Assembly (NCBI GenBank): GCA_031276435.1
Contig: JAISNB010000023.1
Coordinates: 1-5,901, forward strand
From: Burkholderiaceae bacterium
GTDB lineage: Bacteria; Pseudomonadota; Gammaproteobacteria; Burkholderiales; Burkholderiaceae_C
Direction: 5' to 3'
Length of the DNA: 5,901 bases
Shown here: piece by piece, positions 1 to 5,873 of the stretch
Layout of the letters: each line of letters starts with the position of its first letter
Position numbering within the stretch: position 1 is the stretch's first letter
Made by a program: the position numbers and the translations under genes
Notes under the pieces: model-generated
Database searches by the model: none
What the model was told of the DNA's origin: nothing
What the model saw: only the letters and a program-made list of their open reading frames with translations

Positions 1-65
1 GGCATATATCAACAACTAACTATTGGTTTGATTTTGCATAAGATTTGGGTACATTGACGCCCGTC
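1..65 (+). promoter_or_regulatory. AT-rich leader of the cys operon; putative promoter and regulator site
   Basis: This stretch is much richer in A and T than the coding DNA after it and lies directly before cysI, so it is the natural place for the operon promoter. It contains an imperfect inverted repeat, AACTAA-CTA-TTGGTT at 14-28, with one T:G mismatch. A weak -10-like TAAGAT lies at 39-44, but no good -35 box sits 16 to 18 bases before it. A poor -35 is common at activator-dependent promoters, and cys genes in proteobacteria are usually controlled by the LysR-type regulator CysB. That this dyad is a CysB site is inference. No strong Shine-Dalgarno sequence precedes the ATG at 66. The region is cut by the window edge, so more of the control region may lie upstream. 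Confidence 0.35.
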
Positions 66-1880
66 ATGTACCAAAGCACCGATTTCGACCGCCAGTTCCT
101 GCGCCAGCGGGCGCAACAGTTCAGAGACCAGTTCAGCCGCTGGCAGCGTGGCGAGTTGAGCGACGACCAGTTTCGTCCTCTGCGCCTGCAAAACGGCTGG
201 TACGTGCAGCGTTACGCGCCCATGCTGCGCGTTGCCGTGCCCTATGGCGAGATTTCCGCCGTGCAGTTGCGCGCGCTCGCGCGTGTGGCGCGCGAGTTTG
301 ACCGGCCCGCGCCCGATTTGCTGGCCCGCGCGCAAACCACGCAAGACGCCCTGCAAGCCGCGCAACCGGGGCTGACGCTGGCCGCGCCGCCGCTGCGCTG
401 GGGTTACGCGCACTTCACCACGCGCACCAATGTCCAGTTCAACTGGATCGCGCTGGAGCGTGGCCCGGATGTGATGGATTTGCTGGCCGATGTGGGCCTG
501 CATGGCATTCAGACCAGTGGCAACTGCATTCGCAATCTTTGCGCTGACGCGCTGGCGGGCATTGCCCCTGACGAACTGGCCGATCCGCGCCCGTTTGCCG
601 AAATCCTGCGCCAGTGGAGCACGCTGCACCCTGAGTTTGCTTTCCTGCCGCGCAAGTTCAAGATCAGCCTCAATGGCGCGTCTGAGAACCGCGCCGCGCT
701 TGGCTGGTACGACGTGGGCCTGCAATTGGTGCGCAACGCCGCGGGCGATCTGGGTTTTACCGTGCGCGTGGGCGGCGGCATGGGGCGCACGCCCACTGTC
801 AGCCGTGTCATCCGCGATTTCCTGCCCTGCAACCAGATGCTCAATTATCTGGAAGCCATCATCCGCACCTACAACCTCTACGGACGGCGCGACAACACCT
901 GGAAGGCGCGCATCAAGATTCTGGTCAAGGCCGAGGGCCAGCGTTTCATCGACGCGGTAGAGGCCGAATACCAGGCCATCCTCATGCAGGACGGCGCGCC
1001 GCACACCATTACCGATGCCGAACTGGAGCGCGTGCGCGCCGGTTTTTCCGCCCCGCAAAACCCGCCCGCCAATGTGTCGCACAGTGTGGACACGCAATCG
1101 GCCGGTTACCAGCGCTGGCTCGCGCGCAACACGCGCGCGCACCGCAATGCCGATCTGGCCATTGTCACCCTGTCCCTCAAGCGCCCGGGGCTGGCGCCCG
1201 GCGATGCCGATGCCGACACGCTGTGCGCGCTGGCCGATTTGGCCGACACCTTCAGCGCCGGGCAGGCGCGCCTGACGCACGAGCAAAACCTGCTGCTGCC
1301 CTGGGTGCATCGCGGCGATCTGCCCGCGCTGTTCGAGCGCGCGCGCGCGCTGGATCTGGCCCGGCCCAACATCGGCCTGGTCAGCGACCTCGTGGCCTGC
1401 CCCGGCGGCGATTTTTGCGCGCTGGCCAACGCGCGCTCCATCCCCATTGCCGCTGCGCTGGGCCATTTGCACCAAGACGCCGACAAGGCCGAAGACCTGG
1501 GGCCGCTGCACTTGCGCCTGAGCGGCTGCATCAACAGTTGCGGCCACCACCACAGCGGCCACATCGGTATTCTGGGCGTGGACAAGGACGGGCAGGAGTG
1601 GTACCAGATCACGCTGGGCGGGTCAGACGGATCGGCCCTCTCCGGCCCGGAAGAAGCGGGCAAGGTGGTCGGCCCCGCGTTCTCGGCGGCTGAAGTGCCC
1701 GACGTGATCGAGGCCCTGCTTGCCACCTACCGCGCGCAGCGCCAGGGGGGCGCTGAGCCATTCATACAAACCCTGCGCCGCGTGGGGCACGCCCCTTTCA
1801 GGCAAGCGGCCAACGCCGCGCGGCACAATGCCTTGCGCGATGCTGGCAGCGGCGGCGCGCAAGAAAAACCGCGGGCCTGA
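66..1880 (+). CDS. cysI: Sulfite reductase hemoprotein (siroheme, 4Fe-4S), CysI-type nitrite/sulfite reductase family
   Basis: This 604-residue enzyme should reduce sulfite to sulfide with six electrons in the cytoplasm, the last step before cysteine synthesis. The duplicated nitrite/sulfite reductase fold is visible. The first ferredoxin-like half includes FTTRTNVQFNWI near residue 117, and TSGNCIRN lies at 150-157. The second half carries the four cluster cysteines in CPGGDFC (C445, C451) and CINSC (C488, C492), which bind 4Fe-4S and bridge to siroheme. R55 (MLRVAVPYG), R156, K197 and K199 (LPRKFKI) match by motif the sulfite-binding residues of the E. coli hemoprotein. The ATG at 66 is chosen because MYQSTDFDRQF matches the start I recall for beta-type homologues. 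A TTG at 45 would add seven residues inside the AT-rich leader. Nitrite reductase is the alternative in this family, but the cysH-cysD-cysN neighbours favour sulfite. No cysJ flavoprotein lies in the window, so the electron donor is unknown. Confidence 0.95.
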   Translation: MYQSTDFDRQFLRQRAQQFRDQFSRWQRGELSDDQFRPLRLQNGWYVQRYAPMLRVAVPYGEISAVQLRALARVAREFDRPAPDLLARAQTTQDALQAAQPGLTLAAPPLRWGYAHFTTRTNVQFNWIALERGPDVMDLLADVGLHGIQTSGNCIRNLCADALAGIAPDELADPRPFAEILRQWSTLHPEFAFLPRKFKISLNGASENRAALGWYDVGLQLVRNAAGDLGFTVRVGGGMGRTPTVSRVIRDFLPCNQMLNYLEAIIRTYNLYGRRDNTWKARIKILVKAEGQRFIDAVEAEYQAILMQDGAPHTITDAELERVRAGFSAPQNPPANVSHSVDTQSAGYQRWLARNTRAHRNADLAIVTLSLKRPGLAPGDADADTLCALADLADTFSAGQARLTHEQNLLLPWVHRGDLPALFERARALDLARPNIGLVSDLVACPGGDFCALANARSIPIAAALGHLHQDADKAEDLGPLHLRLSGCINSCGHHHSGHIGILGVDKDGQEWYQITLGGSDGSALSGPEEAGKVVGPAFSAAEVPDVIEALLATYRAQRQGGAEPFIQTLRRVGHAPFRQAANAARHNALRDAGSGGAQEKPRA

Positions 1881-1931
1881 TTCTTGCGCGCCTGCCCACC
1901 CGCCTGCCGCCTACAGTCATACTCCTGCACC

Positions 1932-2366
1932 ATGAAACTGATTGCCCACAACCACCCGGACGCCCAAGCACCCGGCGGCGCCCAAGTCCTGCAACTTGCC
2001 AACAACGCCGACCTGCAAGCCTTGGCCGACGCTGGCGCTTTCGACGGCATTGCGCGCATCGAACTGGTGTTCCCCAAATTCACCGATGGCCGCGCTTTCA
2101 GCCAAGCCCTGTGGCTGCGCCGCCGCCATGGCTTTGCGGGCGACGTGCGCGCCACCGGCGATGTACTGGTCGACCAGCTCGTGCAAATGGCGCGCTGCGG
2201 CTTCAGCAGCGCGGTGCTGGCCGCTGGCGTCAACCCGGATGCCGCGACCGCGCAGTTCGCGCGCTACAGTGGCGGCTACTATCAGGGCGACGTCCTGCAC
2301 CCGCAGCCGCGCTTTGCCGCCAGCGCCGTCGCTCCAAGCGTGCACCCAACGGTGGAAATCGCATGA
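1932..2366 (+). CDS. DUF934 family protein, putative sulfite reduction accessory
   Basis: This 144-residue soluble protein is recognised as DUF934 (COG3749) by the block FPKFTDGRAFSQA at 47-59, followed by LRRRHGF, RATGDVLVDQ and the C-terminal RYSGGYYQGD. The family commonly sits beside cysI in beta- and gammaproteobacteria and is often labelled an oxidoreductase probably involved in sulfite reduction, but I know of no demonstrated activity. The protein has a single cysteine (C89), no CxxC pair, no nucleotide-binding loop, no signal peptide and no membrane segment. It therefore should not hold an iron-sulfur cluster alone, and a partner or adaptor role for CysI or CysH is inference. The ATG at 1932 is preferred over an in-frame TTG at 1884, which would add 16 residues of atypical sequence. 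Its stop overlaps the cysH start in ATGA, so translation of the two is probably coupled. Confidence 0.88.
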   Translation: MKLIAHNHPDAQAPGGAQVLQLANNADLQALADAGAFDGIARIELVFPKFTDGRAFSQALWLRRRHGFAGDVRATGDVLVDQLVQMARCGFSSAVLAAGVNPDAATAQFARYSGGYYQGDVLHPQPRFAASAVAPSVHPTVEIA

Positions 2367-3217
2367 ACGCCACCGTTGCCCTGAACCTGCCCCCCGCCTC
2401 CGGCGCGCCAGCCAGTGCCATTGCGCTGTACAACCGTCCGTCCGCAGACCACGCCGCCCACGTCCAGCAAGCGCAAGACCTGTTGCGCCAGGCCGCCGCC
2501 TGTGGCCCGGTTGCGCAAGCCAGCAGCCTGGGCGCCGAAGACATGGTTATCACCCACCTCATCAACCAGTTGCAATTGCGCATCTCCATCTTCGTGCTCG
2601 AAACCGGCGCGCTGCACGCGCAAACCCTGGCCTTGCTGCAACAGGTGCAAGCGCAGCAGGCCACGCGCGCGCACGCCCCGCTGACGGTGTACCACCCCGA
2701 TGCCCAAGCCGTGGCGCAATTTGTGGCCCGCGAGGGCCAGGACGCCATGTACCGCAGCCTCGCGCTGCGCAAGGCGTGCTGCGCCATCCGCAAGCTCGAA
2801 CCGCTGGGCCGCGCGCTGGCGGGCCAGCGTGGCTGGATCAGCGGACTGCGGCGCGAGCAATCCGACGCACGCGCCGACGTGCCGCTGGCAGATGACTCTG
2901 AAGTCGCCAGCAAGGGCCTGACCAAATACAACCCGCTGGCCAACTGGACCTGGGGCGACGTCTGGCACTACATCCACATCCATCAGGTGCCCTACAACCC
3001 GCTGCACGACCAGTTCATGCCAAGCATTGGCTGCGCGCCCTGCACCCGCGCCATCACCCTGGGCGAAGACTTCCGCTCTGGAAGATGGTGGTGGGAAAGC
3101 GAATCGGCCCGGGAATGCGGCTTGCACGTCAAACAGCGCGCGGCAGACTCCGCATCCGCCGCCGCCGCTGCGCCACAATCCAGCCCTGCGCCAACCCAAA
3201 ACCAACCCAAACGCTGA
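2363..3217 (+). CDS. cysH: Adenylylsulfate (APS) reductase, thioredoxin-dependent, 4Fe-4S type
   Basis: This 284-residue cytoplasmic enzyme should reduce APS to sulfite and AMP using thioredoxin. The adenylyl-binding loop SSLGAED lies at 54-60, followed by ETGALHAQT and then SGLRREQSDAR. The cluster cysteines are the pair C139-C140 (ACCAIRK) and C224-C227 (GCAPCTRA). These four mark APS reductases with a 4Fe-4S cluster and are absent from E. coli-type PAPS reductases. The catalytic cysteine is C252 in ECGLH, just after GRWWWE. The start is the ATG of the ATGA overlap with the DUF934 stop. Upstream in-frame starts would run deep into that gene. Residues from about 258 to the end form a low-complexity tail rich in Ala, Ser, Pro and Gln, which I take to be disordered. 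Dual APS/PAPS activity cannot be excluded from sequence, but no cysC is nearby. Confidence 0.95.
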   Translation: MNATVALNLPPASGAPASAIALYNRPSADHAAHVQQAQDLLRQAAACGPVAQASSLGAEDMVITHLINQLQLRISIFVLETGALHAQTLALLQQVQAQQATRAHAPLTVYHPDAQAVAQFVAREGQDAMYRSLALRKACCAIRKLEPLGRALAGQRGWISGLRREQSDARADVPLADDSEVASKGLTKYNPLANWTWGDVWHYIHIHQVPYNPLHDQFMPSIGCAPCTRAITLGEDFRSGRWWWESESARECGLHVKQRAADSASAAAAAPQSSPAPTQNQPKR

Positions 3218-3269
3218 ACCCGACGAGCCAGCGGGCGGCGGCCTTCCCCCAGAAAAAACCTGCAACACC

Positions 3270-4214
3270 ATGAACGCACGCGCCAACACCGGGCAGCCGC
3301 CGCGCGCCCGGCACCACCTGAACAACTCGCACCTCGACGCGCTGGAAGAGCAAACCATTGACATCCTGCGCGAAGTAGCGGGCGCCTTTGAACGCCCGGC
3401 GCTGCTGTTTTCTGGCGGCAAGGATTCACTGGTATTGCTCAAATGCGCCGAAAAAGCCTTTGGCGCGGGCCGCTTGCCCTACCCGCTGCTGATGATAGAC
3501 ACCGGCCACAACTTCCCAGAAGTCACCCGTTTCCGCGACCAGCGCGCCAGCGAACTCGATGCCCGGCTGATCGTGCGCAGCGTGGAAGACTCCATCGGGC
3601 GCGGCACCGTGCGCCTGGCGCGCGCGAACGAGCCGCGCAACGCGCACCAATCTGTCACCCTGCTCGAAGCCATTGAAGAATTCCGCTTCGACGCGTTGAT
3701 TGGCGGCGCGCGCCGCGACGAAGAAAAAGCCCGCGCCAAAGAACGCATCTTCAGCCACCGCGACAGCTTTGGCCAGTGGCAACCCAAAGCCCAGCGGCCC
3801 GAGTTGTGGACCCTGTTCAACACGCGCCTGGCGCCGGGCGAACACTTTCGCGTCTTTCCCATCAGCAACTGGACAGAGCTGGACGTGTGGCAATACATCG
3901 ACCGCGAAAACGTCGCCCTGCCATCCATCTACTACAGCCACAAGCGCGATGTGGTCGAGCGGCGCGGCCTGCTGGTGCCCGTTACGCCGCTGACGCCGCC
4001 GCGCGCGGGCGAGCCAATCGTCAGCCGCGACGTGCGCTTTCGCACCGTGGGCGACATCACCTGCACCTGCCCCGTCCCCAGCCTGGCCGCCAACGCGGCC
4101 GATGTGGTCATCGAAACCCTGAGCGCCGAAATCAGCGAACGCGGCGCCACGCGCATGGACGACCAGACCTCAGAGGCCTCGATGGAAAAACGCAAGAAAG
4201 ACGGTTACTTCTGA
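3270..4214 (+). CDS. cysD: Sulfate adenylyltransferase subunit 2 (ATP sulfurylase, PP-loop subunit)
   Basis: This 314-residue subunit makes APS and pyrophosphate from ATP and sulfate, working as a complex with the GTPase CysN. The PP-loop SGGKDS lies at 48-53, IDTGHNFPE around 76-84, and GGARRDEEKARAKER from 145. These are followed by LFNTRLAPGEHFRVFPISN, the WQYIDREN segment, TVGDITCTCPVPS near 260, and the family C-terminus ending EKRKKDGYF. Length is close to E. coli CysD (about 302 residues), with a slightly longer N-terminus. The ATG at 3270 is chosen because it places HLDALEEQTIDILREV just before the PP-loop as in homologues. Earlier in-frame starts would overlap cysH. The ribosome site is weak (an A-rich tract at about 3252-3257). 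It follows cysH by 52 bases and its TGA shares a base with the cysN ATG, so CysD and CysN are probably made in coupled amounts. Confidence 0.97.
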   Translation: MNARANTGQPPRARHHLNNSHLDALEEQTIDILREVAGAFERPALLFSGGKDSLVLLKCAEKAFGAGRLPYPLLMIDTGHNFPEVTRFRDQRASELDARLIVRSVEDSIGRGTVRLARANEPRNAHQSVTLLEAIEEFRFDALIGGARRDEEKARAKERIFSHRDSFGQWQPKAQRPELWTLFNTRLAPGEHFRVFPISNWTELDVWQYIDRENVALPSIYYSHKRDVVERRGLLVPVTPLTPPRAGEPIVSRDVRFRTVGDITCTCPVPSLAANAADVVIETLSAEISERGATRMDDQTSEASMEKRKKDGYF

Positions 4215-5569
4215 TGCGCCAAGCCACCCCACCCACCCCCAACAACACCCCGGAACACGCCGCAGCCCCGGCCAGCGCCAGCGCAGCCACAGTCGCCGCC
4301 GCTGCCGCTGCCGACGCGCTGCACTTCATCACCTGCGGCAGCGTGGACGACGGCAAAAGCACCCTCATAGGCCGCCTGCTCATCGACAGCCGCGCCGTAC
4401 TGCAAGACCACCTGGCTGGCGTACAGCGCGCGGGCCAAACCGACCTGGCCCTGCTCACCGACGGCCTGAGTGCCGAGCGCGAACAAGGCATCACCATCGA
4501 CGTGGCCTACCGCTACTTTGCCACCGAAGCGCGCAAATTCATCATCGGCGACGCCCCCGGCCACGAGCAATACACCCGCAACATGGTCACCGCCGCCAGC
4601 AGCGCCGACGCCGCCGTGGTCCTGGTGGACGCCACCAAAACCAACTGGCGTGACGCCGCCCTGCAACTGCTGCCGCAAACACGCCGCCACACCCTGCTGG
4701 CGCACCTGCTGCGCGTACCCGCCATCGTCTTTGCCGTCAACAAACTGGACGCCGTGGACGACCCCGCGCTCGCCTTCCGGCACATCAGCGCCACCTTGCA
4801 AACCTTCGCGCAAAACGCGGGCGTCACGGCACACGCCATCGTCCCCATATCGGCCCTCAAGGGCTACAACGTGGTACAAACCGCTGCGCCCAACTGGGCT
4901 GGCTACAGCGGCCCCAGCCTGCTGCAAGTGCTCGAACAACTGCCCAACACCCCGCACGCCACCGACGGCGCCTTTGGCTTTGCCGTGCAGTGGGTAGAAA
5001 AATTCTCCTCTTCCAGCGACACCCGCCAGGGCCGCCGCATATTCTGGGGCCGCGTCGCCACAGGCATCGCCCGGCCCGGACTGGGCGTGCAAATCGCCCC
5101 CGGTGGCGCTGGCAGCGCCGTCATCGCCCAAACACTCGACCACACACGCCAGCCACAAAACGCCATCTGCGCCGGACACAGCGCCGGCATCGTGCTCGAC
5201 CGCGAAGTCGATGTCTCGCGCGGCCTGTGGCTGCTCCAGCCCGGCGCCTTTGAAGCCCGGCGCGAAGCCAGCGCCATCGTCGCCTGGCTGGACGAAGAAG
5301 CACTGCTGCCTGGCCGCCCTTACTGGGCGCTGCACGGCCACCACTGGCTCAAGGCGCGCGTCAAACGCATCGTGCACCAGCTCGACGTCAACACTCTGGA
5401 ACGCATTGCGGACGTCGCCAGCCTGCCCATGAACGGCATCGCCCGCGTCGAACTGGCCTTCCAGGAACCCGTAGTCACACTGCCCTACAGCCAATCGCGC
5501 ACCTTTGGCGCCATGATTTTGGTAGACGCCGCCACCAACCAGACCTCGGGTGCGGTCATGCTGCGCTAG
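4214..5569 (+). CDS. cysN: Sulfate adenylyltransferase subunit 1 (GTPase subunit of ATP sulfurylase)
   Basis: This 451-residue translation-factor-type GTPase uses GTP hydrolysis to drive APS formation by CysD. The GTPase motifs are in order: P-loop GSVDDGKST at 42-50, switch I EQGITID at 90-96, G3 DAPGHEQYTRNM from 113, G4 NKLD at 176-179, and G5 SALKG from 213. Two beta-barrel domains follow, to residue 451. Residues 1-34 are a low-complexity, Ala- and Pro-rich lead. G3 reads DAPGH where E. coli CysN has DTPGH. The stretch D139 to H159 is about eight residues longer than E. coli DARKGVLDQTRRH. No APS kinase domain follows, so this is CysN rather than a CysNC fusion, in line with the APS-type CysH. 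The ATG at 4214 overlaps the cysD stop (TGATG). Upstream in-frame starts lie inside cysD. No clear strong terminator follows the stop. Confidence 0.97.
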   Translation: MRQATPPTPNNTPEHAAAPASASAATVAAAAAADALHFITCGSVDDGKSTLIGRLLIDSRAVLQDHLAGVQRAGQTDLALLTDGLSAEREQGITIDVAYRYFATEARKFIIGDAPGHEQYTRNMVTAASSADAAVVLVDATKTNWRDAALQLLPQTRRHTLLAHLLRVPAIVFAVNKLDAVDDPALAFRHISATLQTFAQNAGVTAHAIVPISALKGYNVVQTAAPNWAGYSGPSLLQVLEQLPNTPHATDGAFGFAVQWVEKFSSSSDTRQGRRIFWGRVATGIARPGLGVQIAPGGAGSAVIAQTLDHTRQPQNAICAGHSAGIVLDREVDVSRGLWLLQPGAFEARREASAIVAWLDEEALLPGRPYWALHGHHWLKARVKRIVHQLDVNTLERIADVASLPMNGIARVELAFQEPVVTLPYSQSRTFGAMILVDAATNQTSGAVMLR

Positions 5570-5587
5570 CGGCGGCTGCTGGGGGTC

Positions 5588-5642
5588 TATGGATTTGTGT
5601 CCCGCCATGCTTTTGGCTTTTTGGCTCACGGTCGCAATGACG
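5588..5642 (-). repeat. Dispersed palindromic repeat, degenerate copy (inverted orientation)
   Basis: On the + strand this segment begins TATGGATT (5588-5595) and ends TCGCAATGACG (5632-5642). These are exact reverse complements of the ends of the second copy at 5685-5725 (AATCCATA and CGTCATTGCGA). The middle does not match the other copy well and is about 14 bases longer, so this is a degenerate or rearranged member. The ends resemble a palindromic intergenic repeat that I recognise from many bacterial genomes. The assignment rests on both end matches and on the spacing. Confidence 0.55.
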
Positions 5643-5684
5643 AGGCAAGGCGGGGTTTAATGAAATACCGAATACTGAATTCGC

Positions 5685-5725
5685 CGTCATTGCGAGGAGC
5701 GCGAAGCGCGACGTGGCAATCCATA
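5685..5725 (+). repeat. Dispersed palindromic repeat, well-preserved copy
   Basis: This 41-base element begins CGTCATTGCGAGGAGC and ends GTGGCAATCCATA. It has an outer stem ATTGC/GCAAT and an inner hairpin GCGC-GAA-GCGC at its centre. The same pattern (GTCATTGCGAGGAGCG ... GGCAATCC) is a repeat I recognise from intergenic DNA of many unrelated bacteria, where its translation often causes false small-protein calls. It sits about 115 bases after the cysN stop and faces the degenerate copy at 5588-5642 across a 42-base spacer. Its mobility mechanism is not visible here. It could act as a transcript hairpin or simply be an insertion. Confidence 0.75.
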
Positions 5726-5756
5726 CTTTTCAAACGGCGAGAACGCCCCGCTCGCT

Positions 5757-5782
5757 CCCTCGCACCCAACCCCTCTCCCTGG
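5757..5782. repeat. Probable fragment of a second dispersed repeat (AACCCCTCTCCC core)
   Basis: The segment reads CCCTCGCACCCAACCCC followed by TCTCCCTGG. It resembles one arm of a common proteobacterial intergenic repeat of the form CCCTCACCCCAACCCCTCTCCC, which normally continues into a complementary GGGAGAGGGG arm. That second arm is absent, so this would be a truncated copy. A simple pyrimidine-rich tract is the alternative. Confidence 0.35.
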
Positions 5783-5873
5783 CCCTTGCATCTTCCCCTT
5801 GCTGCCCCAAACGGCTTGATTGCTGCTGTTTGATCTGCCCGGCTGGATAATTCGTTACACCCTTGGAACAGCG

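Noticed and set aside
45..65. Upstream TTG start for cysI
   Set aside because: It would add seven residues inside the AT-rich leader. MYQSTDFDRQF from the ATG at 66 matches the start I recall for homologues.
1337..1350. Alternating GC tract of 14 bases inside cysI
   Set aside because: It encodes Arg-Ala-Arg-Ala in frame and fits the codon bias of the gene. Similar shorter GCGCGC runs occur across the window, so no special role is needed.
9..1562. Long open frame (517 codons) on the - strand opposite cysI
   Set aside because: High-GC coding DNA often leaves the opposite strand open. The peptide is rich in Ala, Arg, Gln and Gly with no recognisable domain, while the + strand encodes an intact, motif-complete CysI.
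1884..1931. Upstream TTG start for the DUF934 gene
   Set aside because: The added 16 residues (Cys- and Pro-rich) do not look like the family, and the ATG at 1932 gives the usual length.
5604..5622. GCCA-TGCTTT-TGGC followed by TTTTT as a rho-independent terminator for the operon
   Set aside because: The stem is only four base pairs and lies inside the degenerate repeat copy. It is too weak to call, although some terminator role for the larger inverted pair remains possible.
4205..5629. Long open frame (474 codons) on the - strand opposite cysN
   Set aside because: It is a shadow of cysN. It is low in complexity, shows no family motif, and lies opposite a complete GTPase.
5597..5833. Small + strand open frame (78 codons) after cysN
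   Set aside because: It runs through two repeat copies and a repeat fragment. Its peptide (RNDEARRG, SLRGARSATWQS, APNPSPWP) is the translation of those repeats, and there is no ribosome site.
5816..5851. Promoter made of TTGATT (5816) or TTGATC (5830) with GATAAT (5846)
   Set aside because: The spacings are 24 and 10 bases, far from the usual 17, so only an isolated -10-like hexamer remains.
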